From Postechiella sp039985655 (GTDB lineage Bacteria; Bacteroidota; Bacteroidia; Flavobacteriales; Flavobacteriaceae): DNA of 64,000 nt. Each line of letters opens with the position of its first letter. Position 1 is the first letter of the stretch. The stretch covers positions 1 through 64,000 of the forward strand of contig JBDWSF010000027.1 of the NCBI GenBank assembly GCA_039985655.1. The letters run 5' to 3'. The notes under the pieces are model-generated. The model was not told the origin of the DNA. It ran no database searches and was given only the letters and a program-made list of their open reading frames with translations. The position numbers and the translations under genes are program-made. Positions 1 to 7,538 of the stretch are shown here, piece after piece.

Positions 1-92
1 GTTTTTGCTAATTTTAAAGCTGTTGATGTGTCTTGAGCTTTTGTAGTATATACTGCAAGCATTACGAATATTAAAATAAGTATGTGTTTCAT
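1..92 (-). CDS. N-terminus of a secreted protein (truncated by window edge)
   Basis: Only the first 30 codons lie in the window, read leftwards from an ATG at 92. They encode a clear Sec signal peptide, MKHILILIFVMLAVYTTKAQ, followed by DTSTALKLAK. The KAQ-D ending is the usual Bacteroidota signal peptidase I site. Everything that would show the function lies outside the window. It is separated from the fibre-protein operon by the inverted-repeat element at 108-311, so it need not belong to that operon. Confidence 0.7.
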   Translation of the reverse strand, partial: MKHILILIFVMLAVYTTKAQDTSTALKLAK

Positions 93-107
93 TTTTTAAT
101 TATTTAA

Positions 108-311
108 CTCGTTTTGCATTTTGAGTGAAATTTGTCAATTCGAGTGAATTTTACTCATTTTTATGAGTGAAATTAGTGCTTCGCCAAGCTCAGCAGAACT
201 ATCAAGAATAAAGTTTTTCATTTCAAAAACCTGTTCTCGATACAATTTTCTGTTGAAAATTACTCGAACTGACATCTAGTTTCTCAAAATAAATCAAAAT
301 GCACAACAGAT
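108..311. mobile_element. MITE-like inverted-repeat element, copy 1
   Basis: The ends are imperfect inverted repeats: GTTTTGCATTTTGA at 111-124 against TCAAAATGCACAAC at 294-307. The octamer TTATTTAA lies just outside on both sides (100-107 and 312-319) and looks like a target-site duplication. The interior shares long stretches with the second copy at 62879-63038, including the CTCGATACAATTT and ACTCGAACTGA blocks, but is about 44 bases longer. No ORF is present. The right flanking repeat contains the stop codon of the neighbouring fibre gene. It could be a non-autonomous transposon or a palindromic intergenic repeat. Confidence 0.6.
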
Positions 312-1292
312 TTATTTAAGAACTAACTGCTCTAACTTATTTAACCGATCTTCTAAACTTAAATTTTTGTCTTTTTGTAGTTCTAATTTTTGTTGTTGTA
401 ATTCTAATTCTTTTTGTTGCTGAATGGTATATAAGGTCAATTCTTCTATTTTTTGAAGAAGTTTTGCATTCATATCGCCTAATAGGATGCCATGTTCTTC
501 AACCTCGGTAGCGGATGGGATATTTTGTAAATGCCCATTTTCTTTAATATGATGCTCTACTTCTGTAAGCGTTGGTAAGTTGTAGTTGTTTTCAAAAACA
601 TAATCTGGCCAAACCGTACGAAGTTGCACTAAAACTTCTTCTGTAATCATTTTACCATTTACAGCAAAAGTATAATCAGATGGAACATAATTTGTATTTA
701 TACCCACTTGGTCGGTATCGAATTTACCGTATATTAAAGGTGATGATGTACTACTGTTATCTATATACAATGTGTTATCGACACTTATATTTGCCCCAAC
801 GCTTTTTCCTAAAAAGACATTGCCATTTCCTGAAGATAACATTCCTGAACCATCTCCTAAAAAAGTATTATCACTTCCTGAACGATACGCCCCTGTAAGA
901 CTTCCTAAAAAAACATTATTATCCCCTGTTGAATCACTACCTGAATAATAACCTATAGAAGTATTAGAATCGCCTATTACAGATACTCCCGAAGAAACTC
1001 CCAAAAAAGTATTGTTATAACCGTCCAATGATTCTCCCGAAGACGAACCTATCGATGTATTATTACTACCAACAGAGGTAAGCATTGCATACTGACCTAC
1101 AGATGTATTGTAAGACCCTGAGGACCAAGACCCTGCATGATCACCGAAATAAGTTGAATATTGATAACTACTTGTGCCTAAACCATAATATGTACTTCCA
1201 TTTGTTGGATAACTTGTCCCATTTATACCTTGTGCTAAAGCTACATATGGTAATACTGATATTGTTATTAATATAATAATTGCCTTTTTCAT
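312..1292 (-). CDS. Secreted fibre-like protein with YadA-head-type repeats
   Basis: The protein has 326 residues with a signal peptide (1-20). Residues about 60-170 consist of six or seven repeats of roughly 21 residues of the type G-x-N-N-T-S/F-I/L-G followed by S/T-G, resembling the left-handed beta-roll of YadA-type adhesin heads. Residues 227-292 are the C-terminal module shared with six other proteins in this window (WPDYVFENNYNL, GHLQNIPSA, LLQKIEELTLYTI), and 276-326 is a Q/E/L-rich coiled coil. There is no YadA membrane anchor barrel, so surface attachment must happen another way. It is the last gene of the leftward operon starting at 5378. Function as a trimeric surface fibre is inferred from the repeats and coiled coil. 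Confidence 0.75.
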   Translation of the reverse strand: MKKAIIILITISVLPYVALAQGINGTSYPTNGSTYYGLGTSSYQYSTYFGDHAGSWSSGSYNTSVGQYAMLTSVGSNNTSIGSSSGESLDGYNNTFLGVSSGVSVIGDSNTSIGYYSGSDSTGDNNVFLGSLTGAYRSGSDNTFLGDGSGMLSSGNGNVFLGKSVGANISVDNTLYIDNSSTSSPLIYGKFDTDQVGINTNYVPSDYTFAVNGKMITEEVLVQLRTVWPDYVFENNYNLPTLTEVEHHIKENGHLQNIPSATEVEEHGILLGDMNAKLLQKIEELTLYTIQQQKELELQQQKLELQKDKNLSLEDRLNKLEQLVLK

Positions 1293-1319
1293 TATTTATT
1301 TTATGTTAGATTTATTAAA

Positions 1320-1856
1320 TTATTTATTCCTTTCAAATTCGGCGTTTAAACCGTTTAAAACATCTTCGGTTAAATCGCTTGCATCACTAGCATACATAAT
1401 ATTGCCGCTTCCGCTTGCTCCAAATATAATTTTATGATTGTTTTTTTTGCCGTACTCTTTTACATAATCATTAATGTCGTTAATTACGGTTTGGGTCGAT
1501 TTTTTATCTTCTTCTTGTATTTGCTTTTGTATGGCTTGTTGGTAATTGTTAATTTGTTGTTGCTTATTACTTAATAGTTCTTGTTTTAATTCTAATTCTT
1601 TTTTGCTCATTTTAGAGCGTTCTTTTTCGTACGTTTTTATCTCCGTTTGCCAATCGTTCATTAAGCTATCTACATTGGCATTTAGCGTTTTTGCTTTTTC
1701 GTCAAAGGCTGCTCTTACAATTTTTGTACGTTTGTAACCATCTAAAAGTTTATTGACATCGACATACACTTGTTCTGACGACGATTGTAATTTAAAAATA
1801 GAAAAGATACTTACTGCTAAGGCTATTAGAGATACTGGTAATCCGAATTTGTTCAT
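1320..1856 (-). CDS. OmpH/Skp-like periplasmic protein
   Basis: The protein has 178 residues. Residues 5-24 form a hydrophobic N-terminal signal or anchor, about 45-135 are strongly charged heptad sequence predicted as a long helical hairpin, and the C-terminus contains the short beta elements KIIFGASGSGNIMYA. This is the OmpH (Skp) pattern: in that family a trimer with helical tentacles holds unfolded outer-membrane or secreted proteins in the periplasm. The E-Q-V-Y-V-D-V-N-K-L-L opening after the signal fits the family. It sits 51 bp downstream of one fibre-protein gene and 28 bp upstream of another, so a role as dedicated chaperone for these proteins is a reasonable inference. Confidence 0.75.
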   Translation of the reverse strand: MNKFGLPVSLIALAVSIFSIFKLQSSSEQVYVDVNKLLDGYKRTKIVRAAFDEKAKTLNANVDSLMNDWQTEIKTYEKERSKMSKKELELKQELLSNKQQQINNYQQAIQKQIQEEDKKSTQTVINDINDYVKEYGKKNNHKIIFGASGSGNIMYASDASDLTEDVLNGLNAEFERNK

Positions 1857-1907
1857 GTAATTTATATAGTTTATTCGTTAATTTGGTTAATCGTTTTTAG
1901 TTGCTGG

Positions 1908-3011
1908 TTATTGGTTTAGCACCAATTGTTCTAGCCTTAAAAGGCGTTTTTTTAATTCTTGATTCGTTTTTTCTTGAGTTTCTATTTTCTTTTCTTGTTG
2001 GATAGTATATAGTGTCAACTCTTCTATTTTTTGAAGAAGCTTGGCATCCATATCTCCTAAAAGAATACCGTTTTCAGCAACGTCTTCAGCTGATGGTATA
2101 TCTTTTAAATGCCCATTTTCTTTTATGTGATTTTCTACTTGTTTTAAAGAGGGTAAATTGTAGCTTTTATCGAAAACAAAATCACTCCAACCAATAAGGT
2201 CAACACGTACTTCTTTGGTGTGAATATTTCCGTTTACGGCTAGTTTTTCGTCTGGGGTGGTTGTGCCTATGCCTACGTTGCCATTATGATTAATTCGCAT
2301 TCTATTTGAGTTAGTAGTAAAAAAATCTAATCCAAAATAGCCTGCCATGTAAGTATTAAGACCATTTGCAGAACTTGAGGGGTCTTGATAGTTGTGAAAT
2401 CCCACAGCATATCTGTTTATATATTGATCATCATATAAGAAGTCATCGTTTTCATGAGACATTAAGGCAGGTGAATTATTATCCTCTGCATTAGCACCAT
2501 TAATACGAATTCCTCCATTAACACTTAACTTTATTTTACTATTAGTACCAGGCGTTCTCCCAATACCTACATTACCAGTCCATTCATCTACAAATAGTTG
2601 CGTTTTTGGTGTAATGACTGTAACTAATGAAGCGTCTATTGCTTCCAGAGCATAATCAAAACTAGAGTCAGCTATATTGGTGAGTTCAAAACTAGAAGCA
2701 TAATTGGCTGTTACAGGAACATTTCGAACTGCCATGTATCTATTAGAACCACTTCCTATATGTCCCCATTCTAATTTAATCCTATTATGATTGTAATTAA
2801 ACTCACTTATATACTGAACTTCAGCAGTATTCCAATAATTATTAATTATATGTACAATAACGTCATGTTCTGCATAATGTCCTGAAGCTTTAACTTTAGT
2901 TATATAGGTTCCTTTTGAGTTTATTTTATACCAGGTATTTCCAGTAGATCCTATATTTTGAGAAAATACAGTAGAATTAAAAAATAAACATAAAATGAGT
3001 ATTTTTTTCAT
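1908..3011 (-). CDS. Secreted fibre-like protein with shared C-terminal module
   Basis: The protein has 367 residues with a signal peptide (1-18). The N-terminal region (about 25-135) is a beta-rich domain of unknown type, unlike those of the neighbours. Two GNVGIG motifs follow (about 146 and 244), each leading into a short KLxVNG strand. This strand pattern is frequent in Bacteroidota tail-fibre-like proteins. Residues 275-337 are the shared module (SDFVFDKSYNLPSL, GHLKDIPSA, LLQKIEELTLYTIQQ) and 322-367 a coiled coil. The start codon overlaps the stop of the upstream gene by 4 bases, showing translational coupling. The N-terminal domain is probably the binding part, but its ligand cannot be read from sequence. 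Confidence 0.75.
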   Translation of the reverse strand: MKKILILCLFFNSTVFSQNIGSTGNTWYKINSKGTYITKVKASGHYAEHDVIVHIINNYWNTAEVQYISEFNYNHNRIKLEWGHIGSGSNRYMAVRNVPVTANYASSFELTNIADSSFDYALEAIDASLVTVITPKTQLFVDEWTGNVGIGRTPGTNSKIKLSVNGGIRINGANAEDNNSPALMSHENDDFLYDDQYINRYAVGFHNYQDPSSSANGLNTYMAGYFGLDFFTTNSNRMRINHNGNVGIGTTTPDEKLAVNGNIHTKEVRVDLIGWSDFVFDKSYNLPSLKQVENHIKENGHLKDIPSAEDVAENGILLGDMDAKLLQKIEELTLYTIQQEKKIETQEKTNQELKKRLLRLEQLVLNQ

Positions 3012-4336
3012 AATTTTAATTTTTCTTGAATTTGTTTAATTATTTGTGATTGTTTACTTAAAGCCTCTGACTGTTCTTCAATTAGCTTTTGTTGTTCAAT
3101 AGTATAAAGTGTCAACCCTTCTATTTTTTGAAGTAGTTTTATATTCATTTCTGCCAAATGCAATCCATTTTCTTGCATGTCTTTTTCCGAAGCTATTTCT
3201 GGTAAATGTTTGTGTTCTTTTATAAATTGAGAGACTTCTTGTAGCGGTGGTAATTTATAATCATCATTAAATACAAAATCGGCACCTGCATTTATGGTTA
3301 CTTTTACTTCGCGTGCATGTATATTTCCTGCTACGGTGAGTTTGGAATCGGGATTTGTGGTGCCTATGCCGACATAGCCAGAATTTTTTATTGAAAGCAT
3401 GGTAGATGTACCAGCACTTGTAACATCGTTAGCTGTTTTAAAATCCCATCCATATCCATCTTTATAAACTAATAAACTTCCCTTATATGCAAATGCGGCA
3501 TCTCTTCTTTGAAGCTCTAACGTACCATTACCATCTGTACCTCTATGCGTAACAAAAAGAGTGGAGGCATGATTATTGTCTGTATTTACACCTAATGCCG
3601 ATAACACTAAACTACCTCCTGCATAATTCCCTGTTCCTGTTCCTTCAATTTTTATAGTAGAACTAGATCCACTTGCTAAAACATTACCTAAAACACTTAA
3701 TTTTTCTATAGGATCGTCAGTACCAATACCAACTTTACCATTATTTGCGACAATAGCATTATTATATAGTTGAAATTCTGGTCTTGTTGAGCTTGATCTT
3801 GATAATTTTAAAACAGCTTCTGGATTATCATTAGAATCAGAAGCAGTAATATCCATATCTATAGCATAGCCTCTATCTATAGTATTGAAACGCCATCTAT
3901 ACTTATCTATATAGTTAGCTGCTAAAATTAAATTGGTGGTGTTTGAGTTTGCTCCGTAAATATCTAATTTACCATTAGGGGTTGTGGTGCCTATACCAAC
4001 ATTACCATCATTATTTACAGTAAATCGTGCTATATTATTTGTTGCTATTTGAAAATTAAATGACCCTGGAGATTTTACAAATAAACTATTAACCGTTGAG
4101 TTAGTAAAAAAGGAATTAGCATCTCCAGTTAATCCAATAGATCCACTCGTTAACCCTCCGTCTTGAGATAAAATTATTATAGGATTATCATTTTCATTAT
4201 TATTATCTGTATCTGCCTCTATCTTTAGAGTTGCATCTCCAGACGTACCAGATGATACTGTTTCAACAACCGCCTGACCATACATTGAAAACGACAAAAG
4301 CAACATAAAAATTAAAACATTATAAAATCTAATCAT
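3008..4336 (-). CDS. Secreted fibre-like protein, three GxVGIG repeats
   Basis: The protein has 442 residues with a signal peptide (1-21). Three GNVGIG-type motifs lie at about 112, 202 and 322, separated by beta-rich segments of roughly 80-110 residues. This suggests a stacked shaft. Residues 353-413 are the shared C-terminal module (ADFVFNDDYKLPPL, KHLPEIASEKDM, LLQKIEGLTLYTI) and the rest is coiled coil. The final ~250 coding bases are nearly identical to those of the next gene upstream (4329-5378), with about 15-20 mismatches by eye, which indicates recent duplication or gene conversion of the 3' end only. It overlaps that upstream gene by 8 bases, placing it in the same operon. Confidence 0.75.
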   Translation of the reverse strand: MIRFYNVLIFMLLLSFSMYGQAVVETVSSGTSGDATLKIEADTDNNNENDNPIIILSQDGGLTSGSIGLTGDANSFFTNSTVNSLFVKSPGSFNFQIATNNIARFTVNNDGNVGIGTTTPNGKLDIYGANSNTTNLILAANYIDKYRWRFNTIDRGYAIDMDITASDSNDNPEAVLKLSRSSSTRPEFQLYNNAIVANNGKVGIGTDDPIEKLSVLGNVLASGSSSTIKIEGTGTGNYAGGSLVLSALGVNTDNNHASTLFVTHRGTDGNGTLELQRRDAAFAYKGSLLVYKDGYGWDFKTANDVTSAGTSTMLSIKNSGYVGIGTTNPDSKLTVAGNIHAREVKVTINAGADFVFNDDYKLPPLQEVSQFIKEHKHLPEIASEKDMQENGLHLAEMNIKLLQKIEGLTLYTIEQQKLIEEQSEALSKQSQIIKQIQEKLKL

Positions 4337-5378
4337 CCTTCTTATTTTTAATTAATTCTTCTATTTCACTGAGACGCCTTCCTTGTGAATTTAATTTTTC
4401 ATTTAAGCCCTCAACTTCTATATTTTTTATCTTTAATTTTTCTTCTTGATCAATAGTATAAAGTGTCAACTCCTCGATTTTTTGAAGTAGTTTTATATCC
4501 ATTTCTGCCAAATGCAATCCATTTTTTTGCATCTCTTTTTCCGAAGCTATCTCAGGTAAATGTTTGTGTTCTTTTATAAATTGAGAGATTTCTTGTAGCG
4601 GTGGTAATTTATAATCATCATTAAATACAAAATCGGCACCTGCATCTATGGTTACTTTTACTTCGCGTGCGTGTATGTTTCCTGCTACGGTGAGTTTGGA
4701 GTCTGGGATTGTGGTGCCTATGCCAACGTTGCCTAAATCATCGACCAATACAGAAGATCCAGATATGGTACCATTTCCTGAAACTAAAGCATTAGAAAGG
4801 TTACTTCCTATAAAAGCATCTTCTATTAACCAAGTCGCAATAACTGCGTATTCTGACCCTGAACTATTAGACTGCATAACTTCATATACAATATGATTTG
4901 GCTGGAGGTTATTTGTTGAAGATCCTGAACCTCTAAAAATAGCAGCATATGGCCTTCTTGAACTGTAATCTATACCTCCTCCTAATTTATAGAGTCCCAG
5001 TCTTCTAGCTGCGTCCTTCAAATGCTCTGTTACATTACTTTCCCAAGCATCATAAGACGTTAAAACACCTATTTCACCGCTTTTCAGATTGTTAAGCTCG
5101 TCAGCTAAAGCATCTGATGCAATTGTGCTTCCATAGGTATCATAAGCATTTGAAGAGATATATTGATGTGTATTAGCATTAATAATAGTAAGACACAACC
5201 CTCTACTATTTGTACAAGCAATACCTTGCCCATTAAGTTTTACTTGTCTACTACTATTATTATTAAGCCCTGTCCCTTTTACATAAACACTTGTTTGCGC
5301 ACTTAAACACAAGCTTGCAAAAATCATAAAGACTAACACAACTATTTTATTAACACTATTCCTTTTAAACTTAATCAC
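4329..5378 (-). CDS. Secreted fibre-like protein with ILEI/FAM3-like domain
   Basis: The protein has 349 residues. I chose the GTG start at 5378 because an in-frame TAG precedes it and it gives a full signal peptide (1-28). Residues about 35-150 (RGLCLTIINA, YDTYGSTIASDALADEL, SGEIGVLTSYDAW, RLGLYKLGGGIDYSSRRPYA) resemble the ILEI/FAM3 (interleukin-like EMT inducer) domain, which binds carbohydrate in some eukaryotic proteins. One GNVGIG motif (about 215) and the shared C-terminal module (about 250-310) follow, then a coiled coil. First gene of the leftward five-gene operon; the operator at 5473-5499 with its -7 box lies directly upstream. The ILEI call is from memory of the family pattern. 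Confidence 0.7.
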   Translation of the reverse strand: MIKFKRNSVNKIVVLVFMIFASLCLSAQTSVYVKGTGLNNNSSRQVKLNGQGIACTNSRGLCLTIINANTHQYISSNAYDTYGSTIASDALADELNNLKSGEIGVLTSYDAWESNVTEHLKDAARRLGLYKLGGGIDYSSRRPYAAIFRGSGSSTNNLQPNHIVYEVMQSNSSGSEYAVIATWLIEDAFIGSNLSNALVSGNGTISGSSVLVDDLGNVGIGTTIPDSKLTVAGNIHAREVKVTIDAGADFVFNDDYKLPPLQEISQFIKEHKHLPEIASEKEMQKNGLHLAEMDIKLLQKIEELTLYTIDQEEKLKIKNIEVEGLNEKLNSQGRRLSEIEELIKNKKDD

Positions 5379-5441
5379 CTATATATAAATATTTTTAACC
5401 CGAAATTTATTCCGTAAAAAATCTCTTATTTATTTACTCTA

Positions 5442-5499
5442 GCAATTTTAAGATTTATTTTTAACAATTGACTAAGGTTTGCCCTTACAAAAACTAAGG
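5442..5499 (-). promoter_or_regulatory. Operator and promoter of the leftward fibre operon
   Basis: Read on the minus strand, CCTTAG (5499-5494) is followed by 15 bases, including an inner GTAAG that pairs with the first half, and then ACCTTA (5478-5473). Twenty-eight bases after that A begins TAAAATTGC (5450-5442), a variant of the Bacteroidota -7 box with one extra base. The same arrangement recurs at 5726-5782, 6550-6606 and 33097-33041. The expected transcript start is near 5437, about 60 bases before the GTG at 5378. The remaining divergent intergenic sequence (5500-5725) is AT-rich and shows only a partial half-site near 5506-5528. Confidence 0.7.
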
Positions 5500-5725
5500 T
5501 TTTTCACTTTTTTTTGTAAGGCTTAGAGGTTGTGTGACGTAATAAAAATAAAACAACACCTTATTTTAAAGACCATTTTTTAAAATAACGATAGCTTTTA
5601 TTAAGCAGATTAGTTAAAAACAGGTTAATTACCACAAGAAAAACATCAGATTAACTCACTGATTACCAATACCTTTAATAAATATTTCATTATGACACAA
5701 AATCTTATTTTTAAATAAACAAAAA

Positions 5726-5782
5726 CCTTACTTTTAATAAGGCAAAACCTTACCCTAATTTAAATACTTCGTTTTATATTGC
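5726..5782 (+). promoter_or_regulatory. Operator and promoter of the response regulator gene
   Basis: CCTTAC (5726-5731), 15 bases containing the inverted copy ATAAGG, then ACCTTA (5747-5752). The -7 box TATATTGC begins at 5775, exactly 28 bases after the second half-site begins. The box is followed by ATATTATTAA, closely matching the sequence after the box at 6599. The regulator gene starts at 5838, giving a leader of about 50 bases. The placement just upstream of where a -33 element would lie suits an activator that contacts RNA polymerase. Autoregulation by the downstream gene product is an inference. Confidence 0.75.
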
Positions 5783-5837
5783 ATATTATTAACTTATCGT
5801 AATAATTAATTATTTATGAATTTAAATTTTATATACC

Positions 5838-6515
5838 ATGAAGCTTTCCCTCAAAGTGCTCTTAGTAGACGATCATCCTGTAATAATAAATGTATATACG
5901 CTGGCGATAAAGACCATAGAATCAAAATTTGAAAACTTAAAATTCGAAATACTTTCTGCGGAAGATTGTGATTCTGCTTTAATACAAATTAGAAAAGCAA
6001 AAAAAACATCTCCGTTAGATTTAGTGTTGTTAGATCTCAGTTTACCACCATCTTCAAATTCCAAAATAATTTCAGGTGTAGACCTTGGGCTATCTATAAA
6101 AAAAGCTTTTAAAAAAGTAAAATTGATTATTCTAACGTCTAATAACAACAATCATCAATTAAATAATGTATTCAAATCCTTGAATCCAGAAGGGTTCTTA
6201 ATAAAATCTGAATTTACCCATAGCGATTTATTAAAAGCGATAACAAACGTGATTAACGACACCCCTTATTATAGTAAAACAATTGCAAACCTTATGCGAA
6301 AAAGAATGATCAATGATATTGTTTTAGACGAAACAGACAAAACAATACTTTATCATCTCGAAAAAGGAACAAAAATGAAAGACCTCCCTAGGCTAGTAAA
6401 CTTATCTTTAGGAGGTATAGAAAGAAGAAAAAGGCATCTAAAAGATGTTTTTGACACGAGTAATAAAGGAGACAAGACGCTTATAACAGTTGCAAGAAGA
6501 AAAGGATTTATATAA
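5838..6515 (+). CDS. NarL/LuxR-type response regulator of the pilus-like locus
   Basis: The protein has 225 residues. The receiver domain (about 5-130) has the acidic pair DD at 11-12, the phospho-acceptor D66 in LVLLDLSLPP, and a T/S-K pair in LILTSN and FLIKSE. The C-terminal part (about 160-225) is a NarL/GerE-like helix-turn-helix, with the ILYHLEKGTKMKDLPRLV helices and the ARRKGFI ending. No histidine kinase gene is adjacent. It is clearly paralogous to the regulator at 33454-34128 (both have AEDCDSA, SGVDLG or SGEDLG, and PYYSK), which sits with two kinases, so one of those may be its partner. It is transcribed towards the pseudopilin operon and probably controls the shared operators. 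Confidence 0.85.
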   Translation: MKLSLKVLLVDDHPVIINVYTLAIKTIESKFENLKFEILSAEDCDSALIQIRKAKKTSPLDLVLLDLSLPPSSNSKIISGVDLGLSIKKAFKKVKLIILTSNNNNHQLNNVFKSLNPEGFLIKSEFTHSDLLKAITNVINDTPYYSKTIANLMRKRMINDIVLDETDKTILYHLEKGTKMKDLPRLVNLSLGGIERRKRHLKDVFDTSNKGDKTLITVARRKGFI

Positions 6516-6549
6516 TTTTTTATTTACCCCTACAAAAAAAAAGATTAAC

Positions 6550-6606
6550 CCTTACTTTTTGTAAGCGCAAACCTTATCGAAAATTTTATTTAAGCACGTA
6601 TCTTGC
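6550..6606 (+). promoter_or_regulatory. Operator and promoter of the pseudopilin operon
   Basis: CCTTAC (6550-6555), 15 bases with an inner GTAAG, then ACCTTA (6571-6576). The -7 box TATCTTGC begins at 6599, again 28 bases after the second half-site begins. The box continues into ATAATAATTAA, as at 5782. The pseudopilin gene starts at 6633, so the leader is about 20 bases. The region between the regulator stop (6515) and this site contains no terminator hairpin, so read-through from the regulator is also possible. Confidence 0.75.
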
Positions 6607-6632
6607 ATAATAATTAATACAATTGCCAAATC

Positions 6633-7052
6633 ATGAATTTCACTAAAAAAAACATCAGAACTAAATTGCCTTCTTACAATTTACAAGAAATATTAATTGT
6701 TCTTGTAATAATTGGCATCTTACTTTTATTAGCCTTACCTAATTTAATGCCTTTAATAAGTAAAACAAAGAGTATTGAAGCCCAAACACAATTAAAGTAT
6801 ATCTACAATTCGCAAACCACATATAGGTATATGTACTCTAAATACTCGAATGATTTAAATGAAGTTGACTTCGAAGCACCAAAAACAGTAAACCAAAACG
6901 GGACTAGCAACTATAATTACGAACTATTAAATGCAAACAATAGTAGCTTTAAAGCTAGAGCGACAGCTATAACAGATTTTGATGGCGATGGTATTTTTAA
7001 TGTTTGGGAAATTGACGAAAATGGAACGCCTAAACAAATTGTTAAAGACTGA
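6633..7052 (+). CDS. Type II secretion / type IV pilus major pseudopilin
   Basis: The protein has 139 residues. A charged leader (1-14) precedes YNLQEILIVLVIIGIL, which aligns without gaps to the canonical prepilin FTLIEL start, with E19 as the conserved Glu5 and a transmembrane helix at about 16-38. The residue before the cleavage point is Ser14, where classical prepilins have Gly. The C-terminal domain ends in DFDGDG (115-120) followed by VWEID, a calcium-binding loop pattern reminiscent of the Ca-binding GspG pseudopilins. The stop codon overlaps the next start by one base. It should form the periplasmic or surface filament driven by the ATPase at 7539. It is the only pilin-like gene here. 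Confidence 0.85.
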   Translation: MNFTKKNIRTKLPSYNLQEILIVLVIIGILLLLALPNLMPLISKTKSIEAQTQLKYIYNSQTTYRYMYSKYSNDLNEVDFEAPKTVNQNGTSNYNYELLNANNSSFKARATAITDFDGDGIFNVWEIDENGTPKQIVKD

Positions 7053-7531
7053 TGCTAATTATAAAAATCATATTATCCATTACTTTTATTTGGGTGTTTC
7101 TTCAAGATTATAAAGAAAGACAAGTCTATTGGTTTTTGTTTCCTATAATAGGGCTTTTAGCTGGGTTTTTGTTTTATAAAAACACACTCCCCGAATTGTT
7201 CTTAATGGCATCGATTGTCAATATAACTTTCGTATCCCTTTTAATCCTTATCGTTTTTGTTTATGCAAAGTTTAAGCTTCATACTAATATTTTAAACACT
7301 ATTGGACTAGGTGATTTATTTCTTTTCTTAGCTTTATCTGTAACATTTTCGACACTATCTTTCATAACTATATTTATAAGCGCCCTTATCTTTTCGTTAG
7401 TCATTCACTTGTTTTTATCTAGAAAAAAAATGCCCTCAAACGTCCCGTTAGCAGGGTATATGAGCGTCTTTTTTTTAGCGAGCTATGCCGTACATTGGTC
7501 TGGTTGTATCACTAATTTATATACGATTTAA
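7052..7531 (+). CDS. Short prepilin peptidase (A24 family)
   Basis: The protein has 159 residues, with five or six hydrophobic helices. The two catalytic aspartates of the A24 aspartic peptidases are visible: D19 in LQDYKERQVYW and D88 in GLGD. The classical N-terminal N-methylase domain is absent, as in short archaeal and Bacteroidota forms. It is directly coupled to the pseudopilin (one-base overlap) and precedes the ATPase by 7 bases, so it is almost certainly the processing enzyme for that pilin. The pairing may explain the tolerated Ser instead of Gly at the cleavage site. Confidence 0.85.
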   Translation: MLIIKIILSITFIWVFLQDYKERQVYWFLFPIIGLLAGFLFYKNTLPELFLMASIVNITFVSLLILIVFVYAKFKLHTNILNTIGLGDLFLFLALSVTFSTLSFITIFISALIFSLVIHLFLSRKKMPSNVPLAGYMSVFFLASYAVHWSGCITNLYTI

Positions 7532-7538
7532 TTTTATT

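Noticed and set aside
227..1292. Peptidase S74 (intramolecular chaperone) ending on the fibre proteins
   Set aside because: The C-terminal module ends in a coiled coil and shows no recognisable catalytic Ser-Lys pair or GxxS cleavage motif of S74 domains.
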